64,000 nt of DNA from Phyto melanocephala (taxonomy: Eukaryota > Arthropoda > Insecta > Diptera > Rhinophoridae), in the NCBI GenBank assembly GCA_941918925.1, contig OW799234.1:14584501-14648500 (forward strand), written 5' to 3'. The position numbers and the translations under genes are program-made. Numbering within the stretch: position 1 is the first letter of the stretch; every line of letters starts with the position of its first letter. The notes under the pieces are model-generated. The model was not told the DNA's origin, ran no database searches, and worked only from the letters and a program-made list of their open reading frames with translations. Below are positions 44,761 to 57,226 of this stretch, one piece after another.

Positions 44761-45538
44761 ATTTAGCAAATTTATTACTTTTGCACCTTAATCATTGAAG
44801 GCGACCGACCGACCTTTTAAGCCAAATAATACAAATAAATAGAGCAAACAGTGTTGCAAACGAAGTGACATACATATAACTCACCATTTTGTTTATTAAA
44901 TTTTTTTTTTTTTTTTTGTAATTGTTATAAAATTTAACTCAAAATGATAATGATAAAGTAAATATATGGCATATTTAGCATATGAAAATAAACATTAACT
45001 TACAGTTGGTCTACGAGCAAAAAAACCATAATTTCAATAACTATAACAACAACAATCAATCGTTTGTTAACCGTTCGGGCGATGGAACAATTGATTGTTA
45101 TATTTTGGGTAAAATTAAAACGAATTCGTTATTTTTATGATTGATCATTTAAGCTTGTAGTGTTATTTAAGTGGAAGTTGTCAAGCAAGTTGTCAATGTT
45201 TTTTTGACTTTGAATTTTGACATTGAATGATGAGTTTATAATATTCTTTATGATTTTAAATACATTTTATTGAATTTAGCGATAGATGTATGACAATTTA
45301 AATTCTTTGTTTTTGTACTTTAATGATCAATCATGCTTGTATTGTCTATTTGACACTTAAAAATATATAAACATACAACCAATTACACATAATGGCGTAG
45401 TTCAGTATTAGGTGCAAAAGTTTTTGTAAACGTGTAAATACAAAATTTCGTAACTAGGTGGAATTTGACATTTAATGAACATCGCAATTTATTTTTTTTA
45501 TATCTTATTTTCACAGTTCTTCAATCAAAAACAGATCA
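44761..45538. other. No gene recognised
   Basis: AT-rich. A weak hairpin (AACAATCAAT and ATTGATTGTT at 45,050-45,100) is the only structure seen. Confidence 0.45.
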
Positions 45539-46080
45539 TTACAATTTCAATACCATTTGCGTTGAAGCACTAGGAAAAAGCTTTAACTTTATGTAAAAAA
45601 GTAGTGAAATCATAAGGTTACCAATTGTTTCCATCAATAAATCAATTGTGGCACTTGCAATGTGACATGTTGCGCCGTTTTGTTGAAACCACAGCTCCAG
45701 CACATTATGGTTGTTCAATTGATAAACGAAAAAGTCAGTAATTAATGGCTTTATAGCGGTGACCAATGACTGTAACGTTCTGACCAGCATCCACCGGCGC
45801 ATAAAGCACCACAAACAGTCAGTTTTGCTGGATGCAACGGTGTCTCAGCATACACTTGTGGATTATCATCACGAAAAAAACGGCCGTTTTGTTTATTGAC
45901 GTATCCATTGAAATGAACGATTATGTTGACCGTAAAATGACGCAGTGTGCGATGCGTATTTTGAACAGAATCACAATCTTCAAAATACATTTATACAATT
46001 TGGAGTCATTGTTCAGCAGTCAGTCTGTTCATTTTTAAATACCAAACCAAAGTATACATACATAACTTGACAGCTGACCA
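45539..46080 (-). pseudogene. DDxD transposase remnant (third subfamily)
   Basis: On the minus strand, with frame changes: IIVHFNGYVNKQNGRFFRDD (the first Asp is lost upstream of VHFNG), NPQVYAETPLHPAKLTV, CGALCAGG, VTAIKPLITDFFVYQLNNHN, VLELWFQQNGATCHIASATI (second Asp now Asn) and DLLMETIGNLMI. The PPRS...LTPLD block is deleted. The same architecture is seen at 29,040-29,990, but the GGYVNKQN and WFQQ contexts make it a separate subfamily. Confidence 0.75.
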
Positions 46081-46454
46081 AATGGCCACCAGTTAAAATG
46101 GTGTTAACTTAAAGTGATATACCGCTATAAAAAAACACCAGTTATTATTTTAAAAATGACAAAAACTGAATACGGAAGGATTATGAACGGAGAGCGTGAG
46201 TAAGAATAGCTGATTTAGCTAAGCTCCTCTGACCGTGTTTATATTGGAATCAGATTTTAAAAGTCTCCATGTATACTTCAGACTCTTTTATTTGGATCAA
46301 CTTATTAGCTACGCTTTCGAGAATTTTGTTATTCAAAATAAGTTATGTGGACATAGTATGAGCTGAGATATAAGCGAAACAATACGATTGCTTCTGCTTT
46401 TTACCCAAACAAAGTCGATTTTGTATAAACTTTGTTCCTTTGAAAGCATTTACA
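46081..46454. other. No gene recognised
   Basis: Decayed text resembling mini-me-like middle lines (GACCGTGTTTATATTGGAATC; GAGCTGAGATATAAGCG). Confidence 0.35.
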
Positions 46455-47620
46455 GAAAAGTAAGAATGCCATTTTCGATTTTAAATTTTTACATAGTTAG
46501 TTGTATTATGAGTGCCGCTGTGGACTAGTCAGTAAAGGACAAGTCAGTTGTTTGGAGGTTGCGGGTTCGATTAACGCCGGAGACTCTGGAATTATCTGCT
46601 TCTCTTTCTCTTCTATCCTAAATATTTCTATTCTTATACTATTCTTCTCTCTATTAAGGCGTCACAATGGACCGTAATGGTCTCCGAGTGAAGGTGTGAG
46701 GGTAACTTTGCACCAGCCTTACCTACCTACCTAGTTGTATTATACTATTCAAGCCCTTTCATTTGATACCCATATTGATAAGGTTGAGAAATAAATTATT
46801 CGCCATTTTGTTTAGGGTGCCATCTTGGATTTAAACCTTTTCATAGTTTACTATATTCTACTGTTCATGCCCTTTCATTTGATACCAATAATGTTAGAGT
46901 TGAATGGTATTAAGCTGTTATTACTATATTTAACCAATTTATCCACCATTTTTTTTTTTTTAGAACGCCATTTTGAAGTCTAACTTTTCTGTAGGTATTT
47001 TACTGGTTAAGTCCTTTCTTTTGATATCCATATAAATCCTCTCTGTTATCCAGAAGCTGACAAAAATCAAATATTAGGAAAAACATCGAAGTAGTTTTAT
47101 TTTTGTGCTTATATCTCAATTAATTTCTAGCCGATTTGTCAGTTTTTCTCACCAGTAGTTTTTGAGGCCATGGCCTACATTTTGATGTCTTTAGAGCATC
47201 TTAAAATTAATTGCCAGCTTTAGTTATTATAAAAAAAATATATATTTCTAAAAAATAATTATTGCCTATAACTTTGTTGATTAGTTGCCGATTTGCCCGA
47301 GTTTTTTTACGAATAGCAAATGTGTCTATAAAAAATCCTAGGGCTGAAAAATATTGATTTTGTGGTAAAAATATGGCGAAAAAACAAAGGCAGTCGTGTT
47401 TATTTGCTCATATCTCAAAAAGTTATGGGCCGATGGGGTTGGATTTTAAGATTTTTTAAAAGGTTTTATCTGTGGTAAATGTGGGCTTAAAGTTGACGGA
47501 CAGACGGGCGGACATGGCTCAATATATGTTTACTTTATGGGGTCGGAAGTGAATGTTGTAGAAATTACAAACGGAATGATAAAGCCACATAAACCCTTGG
47601 TGAAGGGCATAAAAGAAGAC
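46455..47620 (+). mobile_element. Mini-me-like repeat carrying a full SINE
   Basis: AGAAAAGTAAGAATGCCATT, module GTGCCATCTTGGATTTAAAC, repeated TTTCATTTGATACC(C/A)ATA, TATCTCAATTAATTTCTAGC, TTGCCTATAACTTTGTTGAT, CATATCTCAAAAAGTTATGG. Then GACGGACAGACGGGCGGACA (the GTCY tract), TTTACTTTATGGGGTCGG, ACAAACGGAATGATAAAG and the terminal GGTGAAGGGCATAAAAG. A SINE splits the first module at 46,510. Confidence 0.78.
46510..46731 (+). mobile_element. tRNA-derived SINE, 222 bp, exact 12-bp TSD
   Basis: Flanked by TAGTTGTATTAT at 46,498-46,509 and 46,732-46,743. Head GTGCCGCTGTGGACTAGTCA, B box GCGGGTTCGATTAACGCC (one substitution from the SINE at 23,018), pyrimidine-rich body, GGCGTCACAATGGACCGTAA, and a tail of CCTACCTACC. 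It is the most complete member in the window and useful as the family reference. Confidence 0.92.
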
Positions 47621-47660
47621 GCAGGCAGGTTTTTTATTTTTATCGGGGTAATCTTTAGAC

Positions 47661-47858
47661 CGGGTGCCCCGATGGACTAGTCAGCAGTGTGCTGTTCTGC
47701 TAGTTTGGGGGTTGCGGGTTCGATTCCCGCCGGAGACTCTGGACTTGTCTGCTTCCTTTCTATTCTATTCTTACTTTTCTATTCAGGTATCACAAAGGGA
47801 TCAATATAATGGACCCAAGTGAGCTGCACAACAGCTGCCTGTTCTACCTAACCTAGAC
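47661..47858 (+). mobile_element. tRNA-derived SINE with alternative 3' domain
   Basis: Head CGGGTGCCCCGATGGACTAG and a perfect B box GCGGGTTCGATTCCCGCC, then a different 3' part (GAGCTGCACAACAGCTGCCT) ending CTACCTAACCTAG. I see no clear TSD; the right side runs into a LINE fragment. Confidence 0.75.
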
Positions 47859-47869
47859 CAATTTTACAA

Positions 47870-48090
47870 AATGTGATCCACCCCGTAGCCGTAAGTTATC
47901 TCAGCAGATCATTCAGTTTAATCTCAGAGATGTTCAGGATTCTGTTTCCCTTGGCAACCAGTGCGAGACATTTGCAGAGAAGGTGGAAAACCGAATCCAT
48001 ACAGCTGCGACAAAGATTCTTTAAGGGAAGTCCTAGTAGGCTTGCATGTTTCCGTAAAATCCAGTAACCCAGTGAACAATACAAATTAAT
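47870..48090 (-). pseudogene. LINE C-terminal knuckle fragment
   Basis: The minus strand reads LCRSCMDSVFHLLCKCLALV, then LNDLLRYLTATGW, homologous to the tails at 15,979 and 48,263 but lacking the EKEE residues. It is in inverted orientation to the 48,263 copy, with about 170 bp between them. Confidence 0.7.
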
Positions 48091-48262
48091 GAAAGCAAAA
48101 TCTGGATTTCGCTCAAATATAAATGCACTATAAAGCTACTAATCAGTTTTTTTTTTAACTTGGCCTAATAATAATAGAAGAGAAGTACGATTTTAAGAAT
48201 AATGTCTGCAGAAGTAATGAAAATTTAAAATGGAAGGTCAAAGAAATACTAAGCATAAATGC

Positions 48263-48564
48263 TCTGGATAGAGAGAAGGAAGAATCGGTTTTCCACCTTC
48301 TCTGCGAATGTCCTGCACTGGCGGCTAAAATACACAGATTTCTGGGCGAACATGTACTGGATGGTCTCTCTGCGATATCTGAAGTTGGACTGAATTATCT
48401 ACTGAGATACATCACGGCCACGGGGTGGATCTAGTACCCTTACTCTTGGATTTATTCTGAGATACATTAAGAGCTGACGAGTGATGTGGTCCTCTCAAAA
48501 CGGAGTCATATAGACTCTACTTGACTGTTGGCGTGCAGCGAACTACCACAATAACCAACCAACC
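48263..48564 (+). pseudogene. 5'-truncated LINE tail with exact 12-bp TSD
   Basis: Flanked by AAGCATAAATGC at 48,251-48,262 and 48,565-48,576. It starts at LDREKEESVFHLLCECPALA, continues FLGEHVLDGLSAISEVGLNY and LLRYITATGWI, stop, then about 130 bp of 3' UTR and the tail CACAATAACCAACCAACC. It is the same family, tail type and truncation zone as 15,979-16,310 and looks young. Confidence 0.9.
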
Positions 48565-48655
48565 AAGCATAAATGCCTTAAACTTTTGGAAAATATAATT
48601 AAAGATATCAAAAGGTAGACTCAGATTGGACAAATATTTGAAATATATTAAAATA

Positions 48656-49057
48656 CCCAGCAGAAAATTTTGCACTAGTTCAATCTAAACATAATTTTTC
48701 TTGACTTCTAAATCATTAGTATAGAAAGAAGACATGAAGAATGCCTTCTCCAAATCCAAAATAGTTAGCCTTTACTGATGTGCTTCAAAGTACATGCAAA
48801 TGAATGCGAAAAATCTTGAATAATTCATGTAAACAGACGTTATGAACTCATGAAACATGGATTTCTTTTCATCTACTATGCATGCGTTCTAAACATTTAT
48901 TAGAATAAAGTGAATTTTATAAATATATTCATATAAACACATACTATCCAAGACACGTTAGTATTGAAATCATGCATGTTTCACCTAAATTGAACCACTT
49001 CATCATGGGTTGAACTCATGCATTCACTGCTTCTTTTGCATGTCTTTTTTTGCTGGG
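48656..49057. mobile_element. CCCAGC-TIR MITE, 402 bp, TA target site
   Basis: Ends CCCAGCAGAAAATTTTG and CATGTCTTTTTTTGCTGGG, flanked by TA on both sides as for Tc1/mariner-type elements. It is the best-preserved copy of the family. Internal words: GATGTGCTTCAAAGTACATG, CATGCGTTCTAAACATTTAT, GAACCACTTCATCATGGGTT. Confidence 0.88.
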
Positions 49058-51439
49058 TAGATTAATCACTTAAATGTATTAATTCCTGCCCTAGCAATTA
49101 AAATAATTACTCGAATTGCAATATACACATTAAATAATGGATTAAATTTAAAACAAAATAAATAAAATAGTGTTTTTTTTATTTGGAAAAACATTTTGAT
49201 TAAATGTGAAGATAGTTTAATAGTATTAAATTTAAAAATTTCAAACCTTTTATATTTGACAATAAATGCACTGCTTACCTGCAAGAAATATTAAAAAAAA
49301 ACAATGTTGGTTTAGAATGAATTATAATTTAAAAAATCAGAATTAATATTTTTTAATAAATACAAACAAGCATCTAAAATGTAAATGATCTTGAAAATGA
49401 TGTAAAATTGTTACAACAATGGAATTTCTTGAAACCAAAAAAAAACAAAATTTTCCTCCGAAATTGTTAACCAAACAATTGCTATTTAAACAGATTCTAT
49501 TATTAATTAAAAATTTTACACATGTTTGCTTAGAATTGAAAAAAAAAAAATTTGCCCTGCCCCTACTCCAAATGTTTATTTCTTCTTGCTATTTCGTAAT
49601 ATTTTTAAATTATTTTTTAATCTAATCTAAATGTCAGATCCCCTGACACAATTTTTGTATGTATTTTTAACATTGTAAGCAAACAAAAATAAAAACAAGA
49701 AATAAATTTTCTAAAAGTGTGTAAATAATTACTGAAATATACACACAAAACTAGCTAATAATGGTAACACAATACATAATTTACTACGAAAAAAAAAATA
49801 AAATATTTTTGTTAAAAAAAACATTTTTGTTGAGGGGAACTGGGCAAAAATACTTCTTGTAGACTTTTTCATAAAACTGAAATCAACAAAACATATGATA
49901 AAGAAACAAGAAATTTAAGAAATTAATTCTTAGGAAATCTAGAATTTTAACTTCCCAGAAAGTACTTGCTCTTTAGTTACCACAAAAATCTACTTATAAA
50001 CACCATTTCATGTTACTTAGCCTCTTAAGTACGAAAAAAAATCCTTAAATTTTTTTTCTTACAGCATTAAGTTTCATGAATACATTCAATTGTCCTGAAT
50101 TTAGTTTCTTGCAAAATTCTGCTTATACCCACAAGCCCCGTTTTATTAAAACCCAAAAATATACAAAGAAATCTCTCTTTATTTCCTACAAAATTCCCAA
50201 TTAATTCCAATAATTCTTCTCAATTTCTCTTTTACTTGCCAAAATTACCGTTAAATAAATCATGCTTTGTTTACATTTGCTTTCCAGCTAGACACAGTGC
50301 TGCCACTAAGTCAGAATAGTTTTTCAATTGAAATTCATTTGTGGTTAATATTTTGACTTATAAATTACTAAAGATGTTGCGAGATCTTATAGTGTTTTAT
50401 TTTGTGGAATCAATGCTGCTCTGTCCGAAAATTTGTTATGCCTTTGAAGTTATGTAAATGTTATTATCACCAATTTTATTTTTTAATTTCTGCTTAAAAA
50501 AAATTAAATAAACATATAAAATGCCTGTAATGTGTGTAGTATTTTATAAAAAGAAAAAAATATTTATTTATTTATTTCAAGAGCTTAAAAAACGTCAATT
50601 CATTGAAAAACTTACAAAAATTAATCGGTCAAAATTACTTATATCATATTGAGGGCAACCATATCGCTACGAATAGAGTAAAAAGTTCTATTTTTTTTAT
50701 AAGGGTGACTCAGTAGTCATATTTAAAAAATAATTTAGAAGAAAGATAAATTCATACCTTAAGAATTTTGGAATGAAACAGTTTTTTCTCTCTCCTGAAA
50801 ATTTGTGTTTTGGCGTATGGCGGGTATTGAATATAAGCCCTCGATATAAAGTATTTAATTTAAAAAAAATAAAAAATGGTTGTTCTTTCATTCACTTTGT
50901 GTCGCGTTCGTATGTTGACTCCAACAATATTTTCTTTTGTATGATGATTCTTAAATATTCCTACTTCTGTCATATCTGCATATGCATTTATTTCTTACGA
51001 ACCTTCTAGTATTATTTTAAATAGGAGTCCGGACCGTTTTGCTTACCCCAAAAATCAATTTGTATTATTGTAACTAAAAAATAGATTTAAATATTATTTT
51101 CCACCATTTGTTACTTTATAATTATCATTCGTTTTAGGGTATTACTCCATCTTCTCCGATTCTTACCATTTTTGGTTTTAATTAGAAAACTGTTATCAAA
51201 ACAGAGCCAGAGATAGTAGTTTTTTAAAATGTTTTTTTTTTTTTTTGTACGGGGGACACTAAGCCCTCCGCTCTGATTCTATCGATTTTGCGCCCATTAT
51301 TATTATGCAGCCTATTATACAGATTATAAACCCTATAACAATTAAAGTTCTGCATATATGTCATTAAATATGTTTTCTTTGTATGGAAGGTAACACGTTC
51401 CCTCATGTAATTATTGAAATGAAGGCACAACGAAAAGCC
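49058..51439. other. No gene recognised
   Basis: About 2.4 kb of AT-rich sequence. GGGTATTACTCCATCTTCTC near 51,138 resembles GGGTGTATCACTACCCCTAC near 52,895 but is too short to call a repeat. Confidence 0.45.
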
Positions 51440-52840
51440 CCTCAATGAAATAACGCCCAAACGAGAAATGAAATATTCTCCAATTTTTTTTTATACATTT
51501 TTGGGTGTAAATTCATATGAAATAACTCCCAATTTTTTTGGTCCGTTTTTAATTTTTTTTTTTTGAAATATTTTATTTCTCATTTGGGGTTTTGAAATTA
51601 TGAAATAATCTCCAACAAATTTTTAAAAATCGGGGCTTGTTTCATAGCGTGTATTATTTGGGTGTTTCTTCATTTTGTATTCGGGGGTTATTTCATTTTT
51701 AAAGTTGTGTATTTGCTTGTAAATAAATTATATAAAAATAGGCCTTTTACAAGAAAGCTCTTAGCCTGTGAATATATTACAATATCTTTCGAATGTTTAC
51801 AGATATTTCCATTTGTGTTCATATTGACGAATAGAAAATCATCAAAATGCTGCGAGCATTTTTTCAAATACATAAATGATAACTTTCTGGATTTGGATAG
51901 TGCGACCTTCGTGACAGACTACGAAATTATTCTACGGACGGCAATATTGATTGCTTTCCCTAAATCAAAAGTAATCAGTTGTTGGTTCCACTTCTGCTAA
52001 GCAGTGAGAAGGTACATAATAACAAAGTGTAACCAACTGGCAGCATTTATACATACAACGTATATTTTCTCCATCTTGAATTCATGAGCAACCATTTTGT
52101 TTTTTTTTTTTACCATTTCTTACGTATAATGTATTAGGTTCATTATATATGTATGTACATGAATATAATTTTTTGGTAGTTGGGTTTCAAAAATAGATAT
52201 TTTGGAAATATTAAACAAATCTTTGTCCATACTTCCTCACATCTCCATTACAGAAAATTACAGAAAATTACTGCCTTCTTTACAACATTGTAACTATAAT
52301 AACTTCTCCCATGAGTTGGACTTTCAAGCCATTCGTAAAGTTTTAGGATAGCTCGTTGGTGGCCGATCTGAAATAGCTTCCATCGTATAAGGGAAAATAA
52401 CTGCACTTGACTTAGTCCATTTTTACAAAACCTCAAGTAGTCACTATTAAACGAGCTTTGAATGTTCCTTCAGAAAAAAAAAATTGATTATAAATGCTGG
52501 CACACTTTCGAAGTTGCATATATCCTTATTATGAAGAAGACGCCTGCGGGCATCCACACGATTCATTTCAATAATTTTGCAATTTTGCTGTTGGAAACTG
52601 ACTCTTTTATGAATTTCGGGCATAATTTCATTTTTGTTGCTGATGGGGTTTATGTCATTGGGGGTTATTTCATTTTTATCATTGGAGGTTGTTTCGTTTT
52701 CGCTTTGGGGTTTATTTAATTTATTTTTCGATGTTCATTCATTCAGTGTTTTTGGGTGTTATTTCCTATTTTTTTGGGTTTATTTCGTTGGGGGTTGTTT
52801 CCTGGGCGTTTTTCTTTGGGGGGATTTTCGTGGAGCCAAA
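51440..52840 (+). mobile_element. MULE-type (Mutator-like) element remnant
   Basis: The ends are built from repeated GGGGGTTATTTCATTTTT-type words. They are in reverse orientation on the left (AATGAAATAACGCCC at 51,447; GAAATAACTCCC at about 51,520) and forward on the right (GGGGGTTATTTCATTTTTAT at about 52,661; TATTTCGTTGGGGGTTGTTT at about 52,781), so they behave as long, degenerate inverted termini. A transposase scrap lies between (51,740-52,060). Confidence 0.55.
51740..52060 (+). pseudogene. MULE transposase domain fragment
   Basis: The frame reads FPFVFILTNRKSSKCCEHFF, then ATFVTDYEIILRTAILIAFP and KSKVISCWFHFC, then a stop where Gln is expected, then AVRRYIITKCNQLAAFI. This matches the MULE transposase core: PxxYxLMxxK, a DxE-containing strand (TDYE), and the CWFHFCQA block of insect and vertebrate MULEs. 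Only about 110 residues remain. A later stretch (about 52,320: LDFQAIRKVLG) may be part of the same protein. Confidence 0.65.
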
Positions 52841-54974
52841 TGAATAGTAAAATTTTTTTAAGTGTCCTGATATAAAACACAAAGTTTTTGTTATGGGGTG
52901 TATCACTACCCCTACTCCGATCGTATTCGTTGGTAAGAGACAAATGATATAAAAGTAAAGCACACAAAGATTTAAATATCATTATAGATTTAATAGTTTT
53001 CTTAATATCTTAGAAATATTATTTCTTTATATTGAATGTGCCACGCCCATTGTACTTTTCCAACTCGAACTTAAAGATTTTAGGTATTGCAGCACTTTGG
53101 ATATTCATCAACAGCATGGGAGATGGGTGTCACACCCACTTAAAATTTAAAAAAAAAATTCTGTAAGAACCATTCTTGAGGATTATAGTCCATTCTCCAA
53201 TTGTAGATAAATAAAAAAAGAAAATTTTAAAGTAAGCGTGGTCAGTTCTAAGATGAGTTGTTGCGTTCCTGAAACCGGTTCAAGTGATATGATTTCCAAC
53301 CAACGACATTTAGTTTTTATTTCCGGTAAGAAATTAAATATTATGTCGCTATAAAAGTACCCGATAGCTTAATCCAGGTTTCAGGGTACCGTCATACCAA
53401 ATTTTATCAAAACCCATCTAGTAGTTTTTGAAACTATTGAATTTGGAAAGACAAGCAAAAGAACAGCCAGGCAATAATTTTTTAAAACTGTATTATGTAT
53501 TCTTAATCCTTGAATTTATACACTGCCACAATTTTATTATAGGAACAAGTTAACATAATGACACTTAAATAATTTTAAATTTAATTAAACACAAAAACAA
53601 AAAAATTATACATGATTTTAATAGGGTTAAAAAGTAACAAGAACTGTAAAAAAATTCAATTGCATGGCATCTCTGTTGTTTATACATTGAACGACACACG
53701 CACAAACATGGCCGAGTAAACAATAAAGTCACACACACTAGTTTCTTTTGTTTTTGGTATTTGTACATTTTATTTGCTTCTATTGACATGTTTTCTTCTC
53801 CACAGATTCATGTTTATTTATGTATTCTCTCCATTGTCGCTCAATTAATTCCATCTTAGATTAAAACAGAGGGTAAATGCTTTACTAATGTTACTTATTA
53901 AATGAACTTAATAAAAACAAATACTTTCCGCTTTATATGTATGTATGTATGTATGTACATATTTCTTAGTTTCGAAAAATGTCTATAATTAAAAAAAGTT
54001 TTTGTTTTTGCTTATTGTGAAACTTTATATCATCATATAAATCTTTCTGTCCGCCATAATGGAAAAGCAAAAGTTTTTATGCAGCTATTAAAGAAAATGT
54101 CTCGAATTTTATTGTTTGTTGCAATAAAATTGGGTTATTTACTACAAATTTATTCTGAAATCTCACTAGAGCTTTTTTTTATTAGAAATTTCTGTATATA
54201 ATTTCTTGCAACCTTTGGCACATGTGAAATTTTATATCTTGATTTTTTTCATGACAAACTTCTTAAGATCTTTAAATGAGAAGTACTAGCATGCGGAATA
54301 CTTCAACAAAATCAAAATTTTTCGTTTCCAATAACCATTTTTAAATTAAATGGTTATTGGCTAGCTCAAGGCGTATTCGTATAGGTAACCTCGTTGCAAC
54401 AGGTGAAGCAGAAGCAAAATGTCAACATTTTTTTTAATTTGCCTTGATTTCTTTATTTAGTACAGGGATGGAAAATTAGTTTTTCATAACTCTATTGAAC
54501 AATTTTTGTAAATTTATTGTTTTTGCACCCTTTTATAATGTCTTTCACAAATACATATATACATTTATCTGTTTTATCGATATTACAACGCACCTTGGCA
54601 GAAAGAACATATCTGGTAAAAGGTTGCTTTGTTGTATCAATGCGCCGTTGCATATACCTTTAAGTATATGCCTTGGGCCAGCCCGAATTTTTTTTGAGAA
54701 TAACAAGGCTTATTTGAGATTTTTGTTCGATGAACATGCTTATAGTGAAATAGCTACGTTTGGAATGAGAAAACTTCAAAGAACAATTCGCCAAGTATAA
54801 CAAAACCAGATAAACTCGTCCCTACAACAAAAACAAAAAAACATATACAACAGGCAATTTATTTTTGTACAAATCGCTTAACTTTCATCACATATTTTTA
54901 TTTTTTTTTATGCGCTCTTTACACTATCTGAGTTCTCATCTAAATTAAACAACTGATTCACGTCCAAACATATA
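52841..54974. other. Decayed repeats; no gene recognised
   Basis: 53,040-53,460 contains GTGCCACGCCCATTGTAC, GTGTCACACCCACTT and ACCAAATTTTATCAAAACCC, typical of old Helitron or LINE debris but not assignable. (TATG)n occurs at 53,935-53,955. A lone hAT-like end CAGGGATGGAAAATTAG is at about 54,463. Confidence 0.4.
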
Positions 54975-55227
54975 GGCTGACTTCCAAAACGTTCGTATGC
55001 AAAGTTTGTATACAGTATTGCTACTGTATTTAAATCACATACATATACCAAGTTCCGAAACACTGCAACAACTTTAAAACCGATGCATTGTTTGCTTTCT
55101 TATTGCGTTAAAAATACTTGGCGGCGTCGTTTTGAAATGGTATACATTGCATAATTATTGCACTGCGGCGTTATGAAATATAATGCTTTGTTCAAACGCA
55201 AAGCAATTGACGTTTTGGAAGTCAGCC
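54975..55227. mobile_element. MITE, 253 bp, ~35-bp imperfect TIRs
   Basis: The left end GGCTGACTTCCAAAACGTTC matches the reverse complement of the right end (GACGTTTTGGAAGTCAGCC) perfectly over the first 18 bases and partly to about 35. ATA flanks both sides, a possible 3-bp duplication. The interior has CACTGCAACAAC and TGCACTGCGGCG. Superfamily uncertain (a PIF/Harbinger-like 3-bp site is one option). Confidence 0.8.
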
Positions 55228-56206
55228 ATAATCTTTAATTTTTTTAATCAAAATAGCTTTCCATAAGTTTTTTTTTTTTTATTAATTCTTCATTACCATA
55301 ATCGAGCTTATAAGGCCATATTTGAGTCAAAAAAAAATTTACAATTTCTGGATACAAGGAGAGCGTAAAACTGATGTTTAATAGCTCATCTCAGATGTGA
55401 AACCAGATGGTGTAAAAACAGCTTTATACCCTTTTTACACTGATCAACATCTTGTTGGAACGAGTGGAATGGAAGGTGTTGAAAACATGAAACTTGAAAA
55501 TACACTTGCAACATCTCATATCTTGCATTAATAAAGTTTTAATAATTGTTAAATTGAGGCTGTTTCCATTAAAAAACAACATTAATAGTTGTATTAATTG
55601 TTGATTTGCAAAAACAAATCCAATTATAAGAAAACATTATACAATTACAAATTCTTTAATTATTTATTAAAAATAACCGATTTGTAAAATATAGGGAAAA
55701 ATTAATTTAGGGACGTACTTATTAACATATTTTAAATTATATACATACATACACACATATGATAAAATGTTGACGACATTTACGTTTTTGTTCTTATTCA
55801 GTTTCGTTTTTTAGTGATGACACCTAAATAATCGAAAGATATTGCGAGGAATAAAATGAGATAGGAACATCTTTAAAATATGTATGTAAAAAAAATGTTG
55901 ACACACAAACCTGTACAAATCTTATAGAAAGATGTCAACATCTTTGCGAATTAATTTTAGATGTTAAATGCTTTAAAGGCTTAAAGGCTTTTAGAATATG
56001 TCAGGGATGTAAATTTTAAAGACTCTTGCGGTATCGCAATTTTCTATTAATTTTACTCAAAAGTGGTAAAAAGTTATTAATTGTTCTTAAATTTTTATAT
56101 GTATGTATAGGTATAAACAAGAATCTGAGTACAACGTTAATTCAAAATATCAAATATAAATAATTAAAGTAAGCTCGAATTAACTTCTCCATCTCTGTAT
56201 TACTTA
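55228..56206. other. No gene recognised
   Basis: AT-rich; CAGGGATGTAAATTTTAAAG at about 56,000 is a possible lone hAT end. Confidence 0.45.
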
Positions 56207-56814
56207 TCTATATATATAAAAGTGAAACTCTGTGTGTGTGTGTGTGTTAACTATAGACTCCGAAACTGTAAAACCGATCGGACTCAAACTTTGGCAAGTT
56301 GTTGTACACATACCAGGGAGTGTTTATGGTGCGGGGCCACGCCCATAAAAATTAGTTATCAGTTTTAGCTTCTTGCACTTGACCAATTTTTCTGAAACTT
56401 TGCACACATATCGAGCTGTCATGACTAAATAATTTCGTGGTAAGAAAAGTGGGCGGGGCCACGCCCCTAAAAAAGTTTTAATTTTGAGGTACTTGCACTG
56501 GACCGATTTTTCTGAAACTTTGCACACATGCTAAGCTGTCATAACCATATAATTTCGTGATTAGAAAAGTGGACAGGGCCACGCCCATAAAAAAAGGTTA
56601 TAATTATGAGGTACTTGCACCAGAACGATTTTTCTGAAACTTTGCACACGTATCGAGCTGTCATGACTAAATAATTTCGTGATTAGAAAAGTGGGCAATG
56701 CCACGCCCATAAAAAAATTATAATTTTTAGGTTTTTGCACTTGATATTCAATTAAAATTCAGAATGCATTTCGATTCATAAAGGGGCGTAGCAACGCGCG
56801 CCGGGTTTGGCTAG
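56207..56814 (+). mobile_element. Non-autonomous Helitron, four ~120-bp internal repeats
   Basis: 5' TCTATATATATAAAAGTG preceded by A; 3' GGGGCGTAGCAACGCGCGCC, then GGGTTTGGCTAG followed by T. Units start near 56,329, 56,449, 56,569 and 56,691, each with GGGGCCACGCCC and CTGAAACTTTGCACAC. It is the same family as 6,777-7,707 but with fewer units; the difference in length is whole repeat units. Confidence 0.87.
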
Positions 56815-57226
56815 TACTTTATAATTTCTACTTTTCCTTAGCATTTGCTTTCGTACTCTCATATAAAATTTTATATTTTAATGCCTATTTTCAAATTATG
56901 CACAATAATTATTTGATAAAATAATATAAAAAGAAAAATAAAATTTTTTTCTTATTCCAATTATAAAAAAAAGGTAAAAAAAATAAATAATTATTATTAA
57001 GAATTGAAGTATTAAAAAATGTTCTTTTTAACGCCGATCTACAATGTTTTTAATTTTATATCAAATGGCGACCGCCCAAATGTAAACAAACAAAACACAC
57101 AAATTTTAAAATTTTGCCTCAAATCAGCTGTCGATCAGCTGTACTAATGATTCTACCTGGTTTTATTGTACCATGGCCATCTCGAGATATTGCTGTTGAT
57201 TGTGACTTGGCTGCGGATTTTTAATA

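Noticed and set aside
45050..45100. Small hairpin AACAATCAAT...ATTGATTGTT
   Set aside because: The arms are only about 10 bp, in AT-rich DNA; not convincing as a microRNA precursor.
51662..51740. N-terminal part of the frame leading into the MULE domain
   Set aside because: This stretch is translated terminal-repeat DNA (GGGGGTTATTTCATTTTT), not transposase.
54495..54800. 101-codon plus frame
   Set aside because: No conserved block, no codon bias difference from neighbours and no splice or promoter context.
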